A stretch of DNA of 13,882 nt from DASRCB01 sp035653295 (GTDB lineage: Bacteria > Acidobacteriota > Terriglobia > Bryobacterales > Bryobacteraceae), in NCBI GenBank assembly GCA_035653295.1, contig DASRCB010000421.1, positions 1 to 13,882 of the forward strand, read 5' to 3'. The position numbers and the translations under genes are program-made. This document shows positions 6,611 to 13,882 of the stretch, piece by piece; position 1 is the first letter of the stretch; every line of letters starts with the position of its first letter. Below the pieces are notes generated by a model. The model saw only the letters and a list, made by a program, of their open reading frames with translations. It was not told the origin of the DNA and made no database searches.

Positions 6611-7777
6611 ATGTCCCAATCCATCTCGAGGCGCGAACTCGGTCTCGCCGCGGCGTTCTCCGTTTCCGCGGCCGCCGGGCAAAGCGCAAAGCCGTCGGAG
6701 CCGCCGAAAAAATACGGAGGAGCTCTGCAGAACGACGCCGCGAAGGTGAACATGAGTGAATTCGATCCCGTCGCCTGGACCCTGGAGCGTTACAAATCGG
6801 CGCCGCTCCGGCTCACGTTTCGCGCTTCCACGCCGGCCGAAGCCGAAGCCTGGCAGAAGGAACTGCGCGCGAAGGTGACGGAACTCCTGGGGGGCTTCCC
6901 CGATCGCACGCCGCTGCATTTCGAATCGCTCGAAACACGTGAGTTCCCCGGTTACATGCGCGAGAAGTTTGTCTTCGAGAGCCGCCCAGGGGTGGGCGTG
7001 CTCGCATACCTGCTCACGCCGAACGATGTTCCGCGACCCCTCCCCGCCGTGGTCTGCATTCCTGGACACGGGCGTGGCGTGGACGACATTGTGGGCATCG
7101 ATGAGTACGGTCACGACCGCACGGATAAACCCGGCTATCAGCACGATTTCGCGATTCAAACCGCGGAGCACGGAATGGCCGCGCTCGCGATCGAGCCTAT
7201 GGCTTTCGGCTGCCGCCGCGATGCGCTGACCGCGTCCAAAGGGCTCGAGCAGACCGCCTGCCAGCCCTCCGCCGGGGCGGCGCTGTTGCTCGGCGAAACA
7301 ATGATCGGCTGGCGAGTGTGGGACGTGATGCGCGCCATTGACTGGATCGAGACTCGCCCCGAGCTGGACCCCAAACGCGTCGGCTGCATGGGCATCTCCG
7401 GCGGGGGCACAGCCACCTGCTTCGCCGCCGCGCTGGACACGCGCATTCGCGCCGCGGTCATCAGCGGTTACCTGAATACCTTCCGCGACAGCATCATGAG
7501 CCTCTCGCATTGCATGGACAATTACGTTCCCGGAATTCTGAACTGGGCCGAACAGTACGACGTCGCCGGGCTGATTGCCCCTCGGCCGCTGTTCTCCGAA
7601 GGAGGCGAGCAGGATCCGATTTTCCCGGTGAAGGCCACCCGCGAAAGCTTCCAGCGGGTGCGCCGTGTGTACACCGTATTCGGCGCGCCCGATAAAGTTC
7701 AGCAGGACATCTTCCCCGGCGAGCACGTGTTCAACGGCCGCCGCTCGCTCCCGTTCCTGAAACAAGCCCTGTCCTGA
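6611..7777 (+). CDS. Probably Tat-exported alpha/beta hydrolase (acetyl xylan esterase/dienelactone hydrolase-like)
   Basis: Protein of 388 residues. It begins MSQSISRRELGLAAAF, where R7-R8 before a short hydrophobic stretch and an Ala-rich cleavage region (near SAAAGQ) look like a twin-arginine signal, implying export of a folded enzyme. The hydrolase fold follows: PAVVCIPGHGRG (145-156) for the oxyanion region, the nucleophile elbow GISGGG with S263, the acid D335 in GGEQDPIF and H372 in FPGEHVF. All three catalytic residues are in the right order, so an active serine esterase or hydrolase is likely. The closest style is the Abhydrolase_7/acetyl-xylan-esterase-like group; the substrate cannot be read from the sequence. 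The ATG at 6611 was chosen because the upstream open frame runs into sdhC and lacks protein character; no Shine-Dalgarno is visible. It is divergent from the sdh operon. Confidence 0.82.
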   Translation: MSQSISRRELGLAAAFSVSAAAGQSAKPSEPPKKYGGALQNDAAKVNMSEFDPVAWTLERYKSAPLRLTFRASTPAEAEAWQKELRAKVTELLGGFPDRTPLHFESLETREFPGYMREKFVFESRPGVGVLAYLLTPNDVPRPLPAVVCIPGHGRGVDDIVGIDEYGHDRTDKPGYQHDFAIQTAEHGMAALAIEPMAFGCRRDALTASKGLEQTACQPSAGAALLLGETMIGWRVWDVMRAIDWIETRPELDPKRVGCMGISGGGTATCFAAALDTRIRAAVISGYLNTFRDSIMSLSHCMDNYVPGILNWAEQYDVAGLIAPRPLFSEGGEQDPIFPVKATRESFQRVRRVYTVFGAPDKVQQDIFPGEHVFNGRRSLPFLKQALS

Positions 7778-7782
7778 TCTGT

Positions 7783-7823
7783 GGGGGTAGGCCCCCGGCC
7801 GGCGGTGGGCTCGACAGCCCGCC
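7783..7823 (+). terminator. Two GC hairpins after the hydrolase gene
   Basis: Six bases or so past the hydrolase stop, GGGGG (7783-7787) pairs with CCCCC (7792-7796) around TAGG. A second stem, GGTGGGCT (7804-7811) with AGCCCGCC (7816-7823) and loop CGAC, follows (8 pairs including one T-G). Neither has a T-run, so a classical intrinsic terminator is not shown. They lie in the 93-base leader of the permease operon and could be a terminator for the upstream gene or leader structure. Confidence 0.3.
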
Positions 7824-7870
7824 TCGACCGCGCCGGAACAAAAGCCGACCCACGCCCGTCATTACCTGTG

Positions 7871-9127
7871 ATGGCCCGGCGCCGCTTCCGTCCCACTGCG
7901 TCCTTTTGGGAATCCGGCCGCCTCGCCGTGGACTCTCTGCGCAAGAACAAGCTGCGCAGCTTCCTGACCCTGCTGGGCATCATTCTGGCGACGACGACGC
8001 TCATCGCCGTCACCGCGCTGATTCACGGCATGAACATCTACATCGCCGAGAAGGTATCGAACATGGGCGCCGACGGCTTCCGCATCGTGCGCATGGCCTG
8101 GTTCGGCGACTGGGACCCAAAGAAGTTCTTCGAAATGGACAAGCGCAACCCGCAGATTCGCCGCGAGGAGTACGAATTCCTGCGCGACAGGGCCGTGCTG
8201 GTGAAAGACGTCGGGATGATGGCTTCGCGCCAGGCGCGCGTCTCGTACAAGGGAAATTCGGTCCTCGGCGTCCAGGTGCAGGGAATTACAGACAACATTC
8301 CGGCCATCAACAACGTCGGCGTGGAGTCCGGCCGCGCGGTCGCCGGCGAGGAAGTGCGCCGGCACGCGAACGTTGTCTTCATCGGCGCCGACATCCGCAA
8401 CCGCTTCTTCGAAGCCGCCGACCCCGTCGGCAAAGCCATCGAGATCGAAGGCGTTCCCTACACCGTGGTCGGGGTCGCCAACAGCCTGGGCAGCGTGTTC
8501 GGCCAGTCCCAGGACAACTTCGTGATGATTCCCATCGAGAGCTACTTCAAAACGTACGGCTCGCGAAACGGCATTCGGCTCATCGCCAAAGCGATCGACC
8601 AGCAGCATCTGATCGAGGCGCAGGACGAGTGCCGCATGCTGCTGCGCGCCTTCCGCCACCTGCGGCCCGGCCAGGACGACACCTTCACCATCTTCGCCTC
8701 CGACACCTTCGTCACCCTCTGGGAACGGCTCACCTCCGCCATCGCCGGCATGGCCGTGGGCATCGTCTCCGTGTTCATGGTGGTGGGTGGCATCGTGATC
8801 ATGAACATCATGCTCGCCGTGGTCGCCGAGCGCACGCGCGAGATCGGCATCCGCAAATCGCTCGGCGCGCGCCGGAAGGACATCCTGAATCAGTTCCTGG
8901 TCGAGTCGTCGCTGCTTGCCGCCGTTGGCGGACTCGCCGGCGTCATCGTGGCGTGGTGCATCGCCGTGCTGGTGCGCAGCGCGACTTCCGTGCCCATGGC
9001 TCTGCCGTGGTTCTCCGTCGCGGTCGGCGTTGGACTTTCGGCGACCGTCGGCCTGTTCTTCGGCATCTATCCGGCGCGGCAGGCGTCGCGCCTCGATCCC
9101 ATCGAAGCCATGCGGTCGGAGCGCTGA
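7871..9127 (+). CDS. FtsX/MacB-type ABC transporter permease, first of a pair
   Basis: Inner-membrane permease of 418 residues with the MacB-like layout: a first membrane helix (about 29-51), a large extracytoplasmic core domain (about 52-285, with VVFIGADIRNRFF and DPVGKAIEIEGVPYTVVGV typical of MacB_PCD), then three helices (about 290-318, 346-370, 381-404) in an FtsX domain. ERTREIGIRKSLGARR is the coupling segment that meets the ATPase, and ARQASRLDPIEAMR is the usual C-terminus. Such permeases work mechanically on periplasmic or outer-membrane partners (export of peptides, lipoproteins or drugs) with a separate ATPase, which is absent here. ATG 7871 is preferred over the GTG at 7781, because the extra 30 residues are low-complexity and cover the hairpins. 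The next permease starts three bases after the stop. Confidence 0.88.
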   Translation: MARRRFRPTASFWESGRLAVDSLRKNKLRSFLTLLGIILATTTLIAVTALIHGMNIYIAEKVSNMGADGFRIVRMAWFGDWDPKKFFEMDKRNPQIRREEYEFLRDRAVLVKDVGMMASRQARVSYKGNSVLGVQVQGITDNIPAINNVGVESGRAVAGEEVRRHANVVFIGADIRNRFFEAADPVGKAIEIEGVPYTVVGVANSLGSVFGQSQDNFVMIPIESYFKTYGSRNGIRLIAKAIDQQHLIEAQDECRMLLRAFRHLRPGQDDTFTIFASDTFVTLWERLTSAIAGMAVGIVSVFMVVGGIVIMNIMLAVVAERTREIGIRKSLGARRKDILNQFLVESSLLAAVGGLAGVIVAWCIAVLVRSATSVPMALPWFSVAVGVGLSATVGLFFGIYPARQASRLDPIEAMRSER

Positions 9128-9130
9128 TCC

Positions 9131-10369
9131 ATGAATCGCAACGCCGTCGCCAATGGCTTCATGCTCGCGCTGAACACCATCCGCTCCCACAAACTGCGCG
9201 CGTTGCTCACGGTGCTCGGCGTGATCATCGGCACGGGAACCATCATCGGAGTGGGCGCCATCCTCACCGGCTTCGACCGCAACATCACCAGCGTGCTACG
9301 CAGCTTCGGGCCGAACTCGATCATCGTGTTCAAGTTCAACGTCGGATTCCGCGTGAGCAATCTCAGCCCCGAGGAGCGCACCCGCAAAAAGCTCACCTAC
9401 CAGAATGCCGTCGACATTAAGGAGCGCTGCGCCGACGTGACCGACGTGTCGCCCATGGTCTTCCCCCACAACCAGACCATCAATGTGCACTACAAAGGGA
9501 ATGACATGTACGACGTCAACCTGTTCGGCGTCGATGAGGCGTACGCGCGCGCCGGGCAGGTGGACATCCACCTCGGCCGCTTCTTCACCGATGAGGAGAG
9601 CCGGCGGCGCGTGCCCGTCGTCGTCATCGGCGCGGATCTGGAAAAGGGGCTCTTCGCCAACATCGACCCGATCGGCAAGGAGATCAACGTCGACGGCCAT
9701 TCGTTCACCGTGGTGGGGACCATGCTGCGCCCGGCCGCTTCGTTCTTCGGCGACCAGGATAACCGCGTGCTGCTGCCCTACTGGACCTTCCGCCGCTTCT
9801 ATCCCGGCTCGGATGAGCACGCCATCGTGGTGACCGCCAGGGATGGGCGTCTGCCCCAGGCGCTGGACGAAGTGCGGACGGTGCTGCGCATCGACCGCCG
9901 CGTTCCGTGGAACAAGCCCGACGACTTCGCGCTGTCCACCGCGGACCAGATGGTCTCCGATTTTCGCCAGATCATGTCCATGACCTTCCTGGTCATGGTC
10001 GTCCTCAGCTCCGTGGGGCTGCTGGTGGGTGGCATCGGGGTGATGAACATCATGCTGGTGTCGGTGACCGAACGGACGCAGGAGATCGGCATCCGCAAAG
10101 CCATCGGCGCGCGCCGGTCCGATATTGTGCTGCAGTTTCTGCTCGAGGCATCGGTGCTTACCGGCCTCGGTGGTGTCGCCGGCATCCTCTTCGGGTTCCT
10201 GATCGCGATGATCACTCGCCTCGTCTTCAAGAGCCTGCCCGCGGCGGTCCCGCTCTGGTCAGCCGTGCTGGGGATCGTTGTGTCCGTGGGCGTCGGCCTG
10301 TTCTTCGGCATCTGGCCCGCAAACAAGGCCGCGCGCCTCGATCCGGTGGAAGCACTCCGCTACGAGTAG
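9131..10369 (+). CDS. FtsX/MacB-type ABC transporter permease, second of a pair
   Basis: Permease of 412 residues with the same layout as its upstream neighbour: helix 1 at about 23-46, a MacB-like core (VVVIGADLEKGLF, DPIGKEINVDGHSFTVVGT), helices at about 284-310, 340-363 and 374-396, the coupling segment ERTQEIGIRKAIGARR and the end ANKAARLDPVEALRYE. The two proteins are clearly related but diverged, as expected for a heterodimer from an old tandem duplication. GGAG sits nine bases before the ATG, inside the end of the first gene, and only three bases separate the genes, so the two are almost certainly co-transcribed. No ATP-binding subunit or membrane-fusion protein is encoded in the window, so an ATPase from elsewhere must serve them. 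The substrate is unknown. Confidence 0.88.
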   Translation: MNRNAVANGFMLALNTIRSHKLRALLTVLGVIIGTGTIIGVGAILTGFDRNITSVLRSFGPNSIIVFKFNVGFRVSNLSPEERTRKKLTYQNAVDIKERCADVTDVSPMVFPHNQTINVHYKGNDMYDVNLFGVDEAYARAGQVDIHLGRFFTDEESRRRVPVVVIGADLEKGLFANIDPIGKEINVDGHSFTVVGTMLRPAASFFGDQDNRVLLPYWTFRRFYPGSDEHAIVVTARDGRLPQALDEVRTVLRIDRRVPWNKPDDFALSTADQMVSDFRQIMSMTFLVMVVLSSVGLLVGGIGVMNIMLVSVTERTQEIGIRKAIGARRSDIVLQFLLEASVLTGLGGVAGILFGFLIAMITRLVFKSLPAAVPLWSAVLGIVVSVGVGLFFGIWPANKAARLDPVEALRYE

Positions 10370-10386
10370 CGCATAAGATAGGAACC

Positions 10387-11691
10387 ATGCGCAGCCGCAC
10401 GAACGTGCGCTGGCTGCTGATCGGATGGACCTTCGCGATCAGCGCCGTGGCGTACCTCGATCGCGTGAACATCTCCATCGCCGGGCACTCCATCGCCCTG
10501 GAGTATCACTTCAGCAACGTCGAGCTCGGATATGTGTTCAGCGCCTTCGTGCTGGGGTATGCGCTGTTCCAGGCGCCGGGCGGCCGGCTCGCAGACTGGC
10601 TCGGCCCCCGTCTGACGCTTACGGCAGGCCTGATGTGGTGGGGCGTGTTCAGTGCGCTCAGCGCGGCCATTCCGTCGGGCATCGGACGCGCGCTCTGGAT
10701 TCTGGTTGCGGTGCGGTTCACCCTTGGCATCGGCGAGGCGGTGATGTATCCGGCATCGAACCGGCTCGTGGCCGAATGGATTCCCTCGAGCGAGCGTGGG
10801 CGCGCGAACGGAGTAATCTTCGCCGGTGTCGGCGCGGGCGCAGGCGTCACGCCGCCGCTGATCGTCTACGTCATGCAGCACTACGGCTGGCGCTGGTCGT
10901 TCTTCGTGAGCGCGGGTATCGGCGTTGCCGCCGCGATCATCTGGTACCTGATCGCGCGCGACATCCCGGCGGACCACCCGCTGGTGAATGAGGAAGAGCG
11001 CCGGTTCATCGAAGCCGGGCTGCCGCAATTACCTGCGGCAACAACCCGCGAAGTTCCCTGGCGCGCGATCGGCGCCAGCCGCGAGCTGTGGGCCATGACC
11101 CTCAGCTACTTTGCCTACGGCTATGCGGCCTACATCTTCTTCAGCTGGTTCTTCATCTACCTGAACTCGGTGCGCGGGCTCGACCTGAAGGCGAGCCGCT
11201 GGTACGGCATACTGCCGTTCATCGCCATGGCGATCTGCTCGCCGCTGGGTGGCTGGATCAGCGACGCGATCTCGCGGCGCAGCGGTGAACGCGCCGGCCG
11301 GTGCGGCATCGCCGTTTTCGGAATGGCCTTCGCAGCGGTCTTCATCGCCGGTGCTACACAGGTGCAGAGCGCGCGCCTGGCGAGCATTATCCTGGCCGGC
11401 GGCGCGGGCGCGCTCTACCTGTCCCAGAGTTCGTTCTGGGCCGTGACCGCCGACATCGCGGGATCGTGCGCCGGCACTGTTTCCGGCCTCATGAACATGG
11501 GCGGGCAGATCGGCGGCGCAGTCACCGCATCTCTGACGCCGTGGATCGCCACGCGCTATGGCTGGACGGCATCGTTCGTCACAGCAGGAAGCCTGTGCGC
11601 CCTCGGGGCAGTGCCCTGGCTCGTGGTCGAACCCTTGCGGAAGCTCGCGGAGTCGCGCGATGAGATTCGTTCAACTGCAGCACGCCACTGA
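10387..11691 (+). CDS. MFS transporter, anion:cation symporter (ACS) type, sugar-acid-like
   Basis: Major facilitator protein of 434 residues with about twelve membrane helices. The first helix ends in YLDRVNISIAG (D25, R26, N28), followed by LGYALFQAPGGRLADWLGPR, the loop 2-3 motif A region (about 57-75); both are typical of the ACS family that includes hexuronate, glucarate and galactonate transporters. The repeat in the second half (GGWISDAISRRSGERAGR) and MNMGGQIGGAV late in the protein agree. The ATG at 10387 follows a modest AGGA; it is 17 bases after the second permease, so it may join that operon, but functionally it pairs with the downstream FAH-fold gene, which it overlaps by 32 bases. 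Likely substrates are aldonates, uronates or similar carboxylates, inferred from family and partner. Confidence 0.87.
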   Translation: MRSRTNVRWLLIGWTFAISAVAYLDRVNISIAGHSIALEYHFSNVELGYVFSAFVLGYALFQAPGGRLADWLGPRLTLTAGLMWWGVFSALSAAIPSGIGRALWILVAVRFTLGIGEAVMYPASNRLVAEWIPSSERGRANGVIFAGVGAGAGVTPPLIVYVMQHYGWRWSFFVSAGIGVAAAIIWYLIARDIPADHPLVNEEERRFIEAGLPQLPAATTREVPWRAIGASRELWAMTLSYFAYGYAAYIFFSWFFIYLNSVRGLDLKASRWYGILPFIAMAICSPLGGWISDAISRRSGERAGRCGIAVFGMAFAAVFIAGATQVQSARLASIILAGGAGALYLSQSSFWAVTADIAGSCAGTVSGLMNMGGQIGGAVTASLTPWIATRYGWTASFVTAGSLCALGAVPWLVVEPLRKLAESRDEIRSTAARH

Positions 11692-12634
11692 AGGGCGCGC
11701 GGTCGCGCTGGTCGAGGGCGACACCCTGGCTCTGGCCCGCGATTACTCGACTGCCTACGACCTGATCCAGGGGCTGCGGCGCGAACAGATTCACATTCGC
11801 AGCCGGCTTAAGTACGACGACGTCTACCTCGGCCATTCGGAATGGCGCATCCTGCCTGCGTTCGATCATCCGGCCGAACCGGCGCGCTGCCTCGTCTCCG
11901 GGACCGGGCTCACACACATCTCCAGCGCGGCGACACGACAGGCCATGCACGGGGCCGAGCAGCAGGAGACTGACAGCATGCGCATGTACCGCTGGGGGGT
12001 CGAGGGCGGCCATCCGCAGGGCGATGCCATCGGCACGGCGCCGGAGTGGTTCTACAAGGGCGACGGCTCCATCCTGCGCGGGCACGGCGATGCGCTGACC
12101 GTTCCGTGGTTCGCGGAAGACGGCGGCGAAGAGGCCGAAATCGCGGGCGTTTACGTCATTGATCCGGATGGCGTGCCGGTGCGCGTCGGCATGGCGATCG
12201 GCAACGAGTTTTCCGACCATAAATTCGAGCGCCGCAACTACCTGTACCTGGCCCACTCGAAGCTGCGCGAGTGCGCCATCGGGCCGGAGTTGGTCCTCGA
12301 TGGTGAGTTTGGTCTGGTGCGCGGCGAGGTGAAGCTCGAGCGTAATCGCTCGGTGATCTGGTTCCGGGAAATCGCCAGCGGCGCCGAGCGCATGTGCCAC
12401 TCGCTCGCGAATATCGAGCACCACCATTTCAAGTACCCGCAGCATCGGCGGCCGGGCGACGTGCACATCCACTTCTTCGGAGCCGATTCGTTCAGCTTTG
12501 GCGCGGGCATTGCGCTTCAGGATGGCGACCTGGTGGAGATTGCGTTCGAGGGCTTCGGCCGTCCGCTGCGGAACCGCGTCGCCGTGGAGAGCCGGACAGC
12601 CGAGCGCGTCACGGTGCGGGCCTTCGGGGTGTAA
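11660..12634 (+). CDS. GguC/AraD1-type fumarylacetoacetate hydrolase-fold enzyme
   Basis: Cytoplasmic enzyme of 324 residues that I recognise from memory as the GguC/AraD1 group of the FAH superfamily. Marker motifs in order: GTGLTH (81-86) with SAATRQAMH, ETDSMRM (103-109), APEWFYKGDG (127-136), GGEEAEIAGVYVI (155-167), GNEFSDH (181-187), NYLYLAHSKLR, NIEHHHFKYP (251-260), and GDVHIHFFG (266-274). Acidic residues in the GGEEAEIAG and NEFSDH blocks are the likely divalent metal ligands. Relatives lie in arabinose/galactose or sugar-acid catabolic clusters, where FAH-fold enzymes hydrate, dehydrate or cleave 2-keto-3-deoxy acids; the exact reaction is not settled by sequence. The ATG at 11660 has GGAG seven bases upstream and overlaps the MFS gene end by 32 bases, giving tight coupling. 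Its 3' end overlaps the convergent amidohydrolase by 26 bases. Confidence 0.85.
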   Translation: MRFVQLQHATEGRAVALVEGDTLALARDYSTAYDLIQGLRREQIHIRSRLKYDDVYLGHSEWRILPAFDHPAEPARCLVSGTGLTHISSAATRQAMHGAEQQETDSMRMYRWGVEGGHPQGDAIGTAPEWFYKGDGSILRGHGDALTVPWFAEDGGEEAEIAGVYVIDPDGVPVRVGMAIGNEFSDHKFERRNYLYLAHSKLRECAIGPELVLDGEFGLVRGEVKLERNRSVIWFREIASGAERMCHSLANIEHHHFKYPQHRRPGDVHIHFFGADSFSFGAGIALQDGDLVEIAFEGFGRPLRNRVAVESRTAERVTVRAFGV

Positions 12635-13882
12635 TCGCGTCCCAGCGCGCGTCGCCGGTGTTGGTGTACCCGGGGGGCAGCGTCTTCCAGTCGGGCCGGG
12701 TGATGCCGTTCAGATCATAAACGACCTTGCCGTCGCGCAGGGTCAGCTCGCAGGTCAGCTTCTGTGTGCCATCCATGCGAGCGCCGTACATGTCCGTAAA
12801 GCCGAACCTGCCGGTCTCGAGCCGCAGCACGGCGACATCGGCGGGCGCGCCCACGGACAGATTGCCCAGTTCCTCGTGATGGATCTCGCGCGCGGGATGC
12901 CAGGTGGAATCAGCAATGACCGCATCGAGCGGCAGGCCCATTGCCAGAAACTTGCTCATCAGGTTCAGCATGTCCTTCATGCCGGAGTTCATGCTGCCGA
13001 TGTGCAGGTCCGTGGAGATGGAGTCCGGCAGAAAGCCCTGCTGAATCGCGGGGACGGCGATGCGCCAGGCGAAGCTGCCGCCGCCATGGCCGACATCGAA
13101 GATGACCCCGCGCCTGCGCCCTTCGATCATCCCCGGGTTGACGTGCCCGGAGTCGTCCAGCTCATGGCGCAGGCCGGAGTAGCAGTGCGTATAGATGTCC
13201 CCGGGGCGCAGCTTGCTCGTGAGCAACTCCGCAAGCGGGCGCTGCGGCCAATCCTTGCCAAAATCGACCATCACGGGGATGCGGGCCATCGTCCCGGCTT
13301 CCACCGCGCGCTCGACGGGCGTCCACTCCGGGCCGGTGTAATGCGCGGTCTTGATGCCTACGATCAGGCCGCGATGCCGCATGGCCATGTCGGCGGTCGA
13401 CCGCGGCTCCATGTCGTAGACGTTGTCCTCGTACGGCTCGCCGCGCATGCCCGCACCCACGATGTTAATGAAGGCGAGCACGCGCGTCTTCGAGCGGTCG
13501 ATAATGCGCTCCTTGAAATCCTCGAAATTGCGCCAGCCGGCGCAGCCGGCGTCGGCCACGGTGGTCACGCCCACGCGAAACGTGAAGCCGTCGGGAGGGA
13601 CGCTGTTGTCACCCGCGTAAGAATTGCGCTCGCCGGTCCCGGTGTACACATGGACGTGGATGTCCACAAGGCCGGGCGTGACGTACCGGCCGCCGGCATC
13701 GACCACCTTCAGCGCCTGCGCCGGATCGATGTGGTCGGCGACGGCCGCGATTTTGCCGTCGGCAATCGCCACATCGCGGACGGCGCTGATTCCATTCTTT
13801 GCGTCGATGACGTGGCCGCCGCGCAGCAGCAGGTCGTAGCGCGTCTGGGCGGCTGCGGAAACACCGAGCAGCAGAAAGCCGA
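12609..13882 (-). CDS. Exported amidohydrolase/deacetylase (COG3964-like), N-terminus outside window
   Basis: Metal-dependent hydrolase of the amidohydrolase superfamily. The frame stays open to the right edge, where it reads GFLLLGVSAAAQ then TRYDLLLRGGHVIDAKNG: the end of a signal peptide and the first beta strand of the family. So the gene starts just beyond 13882, and the GTG at 13772 is internal. Numbering from that GTG: HxH at H39/H41 (DIHVHVYTG), a probable carboxylated Lys K141 (VGIKTAHYTG), H196 (YTHCYSG), H229 in FDVGHGGGSFAW, and Asp255 in SISTDLH, giving a complete binuclear metal site. The pattern THCYSG...GVIFDVGHG is that of the group once called dihydroorotases and later shown, for Atu3266, to act on acetylated alpha-hydroxy acids; the substrate here is unknown. 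The C-terminal beta domain (PADVAVLRLETG, LRDGKVVYDLNG) is intact. Stop TGA at 12611-12609. Confidence 0.88.
   Translation of the reverse strand, partial: GFLLLGVSAAAQTRYDLLLRGGHVIDAKNGISAVRDVAIADGKIAAVADHIDPAQALKVVDAGGRYVTPGLVDIHVHVYTGTGERNSYAGDNSVPPDGFTFRVGVTTVADAGCAGWRNFEDFKERIIDRSKTRVLAFINIVGAGMRGEPYEDNVYDMEPRSTADMAMRHRGLIVGIKTAHYTGPEWTPVERAVEAGTMARIPVMVDFGKDWPQRPLAELLTSKLRPGDIYTHCYSGLRHELDDSGHVNPGMIEGRRRGVIFDVGHGGGSFAWRIAVPAIQQGFLPDSISTDLHIGSMNSGMKDMLNLMSKFLAMGLPLDAVIADSTWHPAREIHHEELGNLSVGAPADVAVLRLETGRFGFTDMYGARMDGTQKLTCELTLRDGKVVYDLNGITRPDWKTLPPGYTNTGDARWDAITPRRPAP

Noticed and set aside
6563..7765. Minus-strand open frame of 400 codons opposite the alpha/beta hydrolase
   Set aside because: It is a mirror of the hydrolase coding strand. 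The plus-strand frame has a full catalytic triad and signal peptide.
7862..9190. Minus-strand open frame of 442 codons opposite the first permease
   Set aside because: It mirrors the codon bias of the permease, is extremely rich in His, Asp, Gly and Ala, and has no recognisable fold or ribosome site.
9131..10369. Reading the permease pair as complete MacB exporters
   Set aside because: Neither protein has the N-terminal ATPase domain (no Walker A or signature motif), so they are permeases only.

Overview
The window is a GC-rich, densely coding stretch of bacterial chromosome with ten protein-coding genes, two of them cut by the window edges. I see no RNA genes, CRISPR array, insertion sequence, phage or plasmid genes. 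Gene style suggests an Acidobacteriota member of the Solibacter/Bryobacter kind: paired MacB/FtsX-like permeases, exported hydrolases whose signal peptides end in Ala-Gln, a type F-like complex II, and a small TPR protein of a kind I associate with that phylum. This placement is an inference from gene content, not a measured phylogeny.

Left part (1-2434). The 3' part of a glycoside-hydrolase-like TIM-barrel gene is followed, after 60 bases containing a perfect TATAAT, by a DUF2293-like protein with a four-cysteine zinc ribbon. Convergent to these is a small single-domain BON gene on the minus strand.

Central respiratory operon (6463 down to 2607, minus strand). The order is sdhC (five-helix membrane anchor), sdhA (flavoprotein), sdhB (iron-sulfur protein), then a TPR gene. 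The joints are very tight: 1 base, 0 bases, then a 56-base overlap. Together the first three genes encode a complete succinate:quinone oxidoreductase. The anchor has the sequence character of the mycobacterial Sdh1 (type F) anchor, and it carries clustered Cys and His residues that could hold a membrane-embedded Rieske-type [2Fe-2S] cluster. A candidate promoter lies in the divergent gap before sdhC.

Right part (6611-13882). A probably Tat-exported alpha/beta hydrolase runs divergently from sdhC. It is followed by two FtsX/MacB-type ABC permease genes with no ATPase nearby, then an MFS sugar-acid-type transporter whose end overlaps a GguC/AraD1-type FAH-fold enzyme. This last pair looks like an uptake-plus-catabolism module for a sugar acid or related carboxylate. 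A convergent, exported amidohydrolase of the COG3964 kind overlaps the FAH-fold gene tail to tail by 26 bases and runs off the right edge.

Most of the window is ordinary metabolism and transport. The part most worth a second look is the complex II anchor and the overlapping TPR gene. I found no sign of a defence system or other wholly new multigene system.
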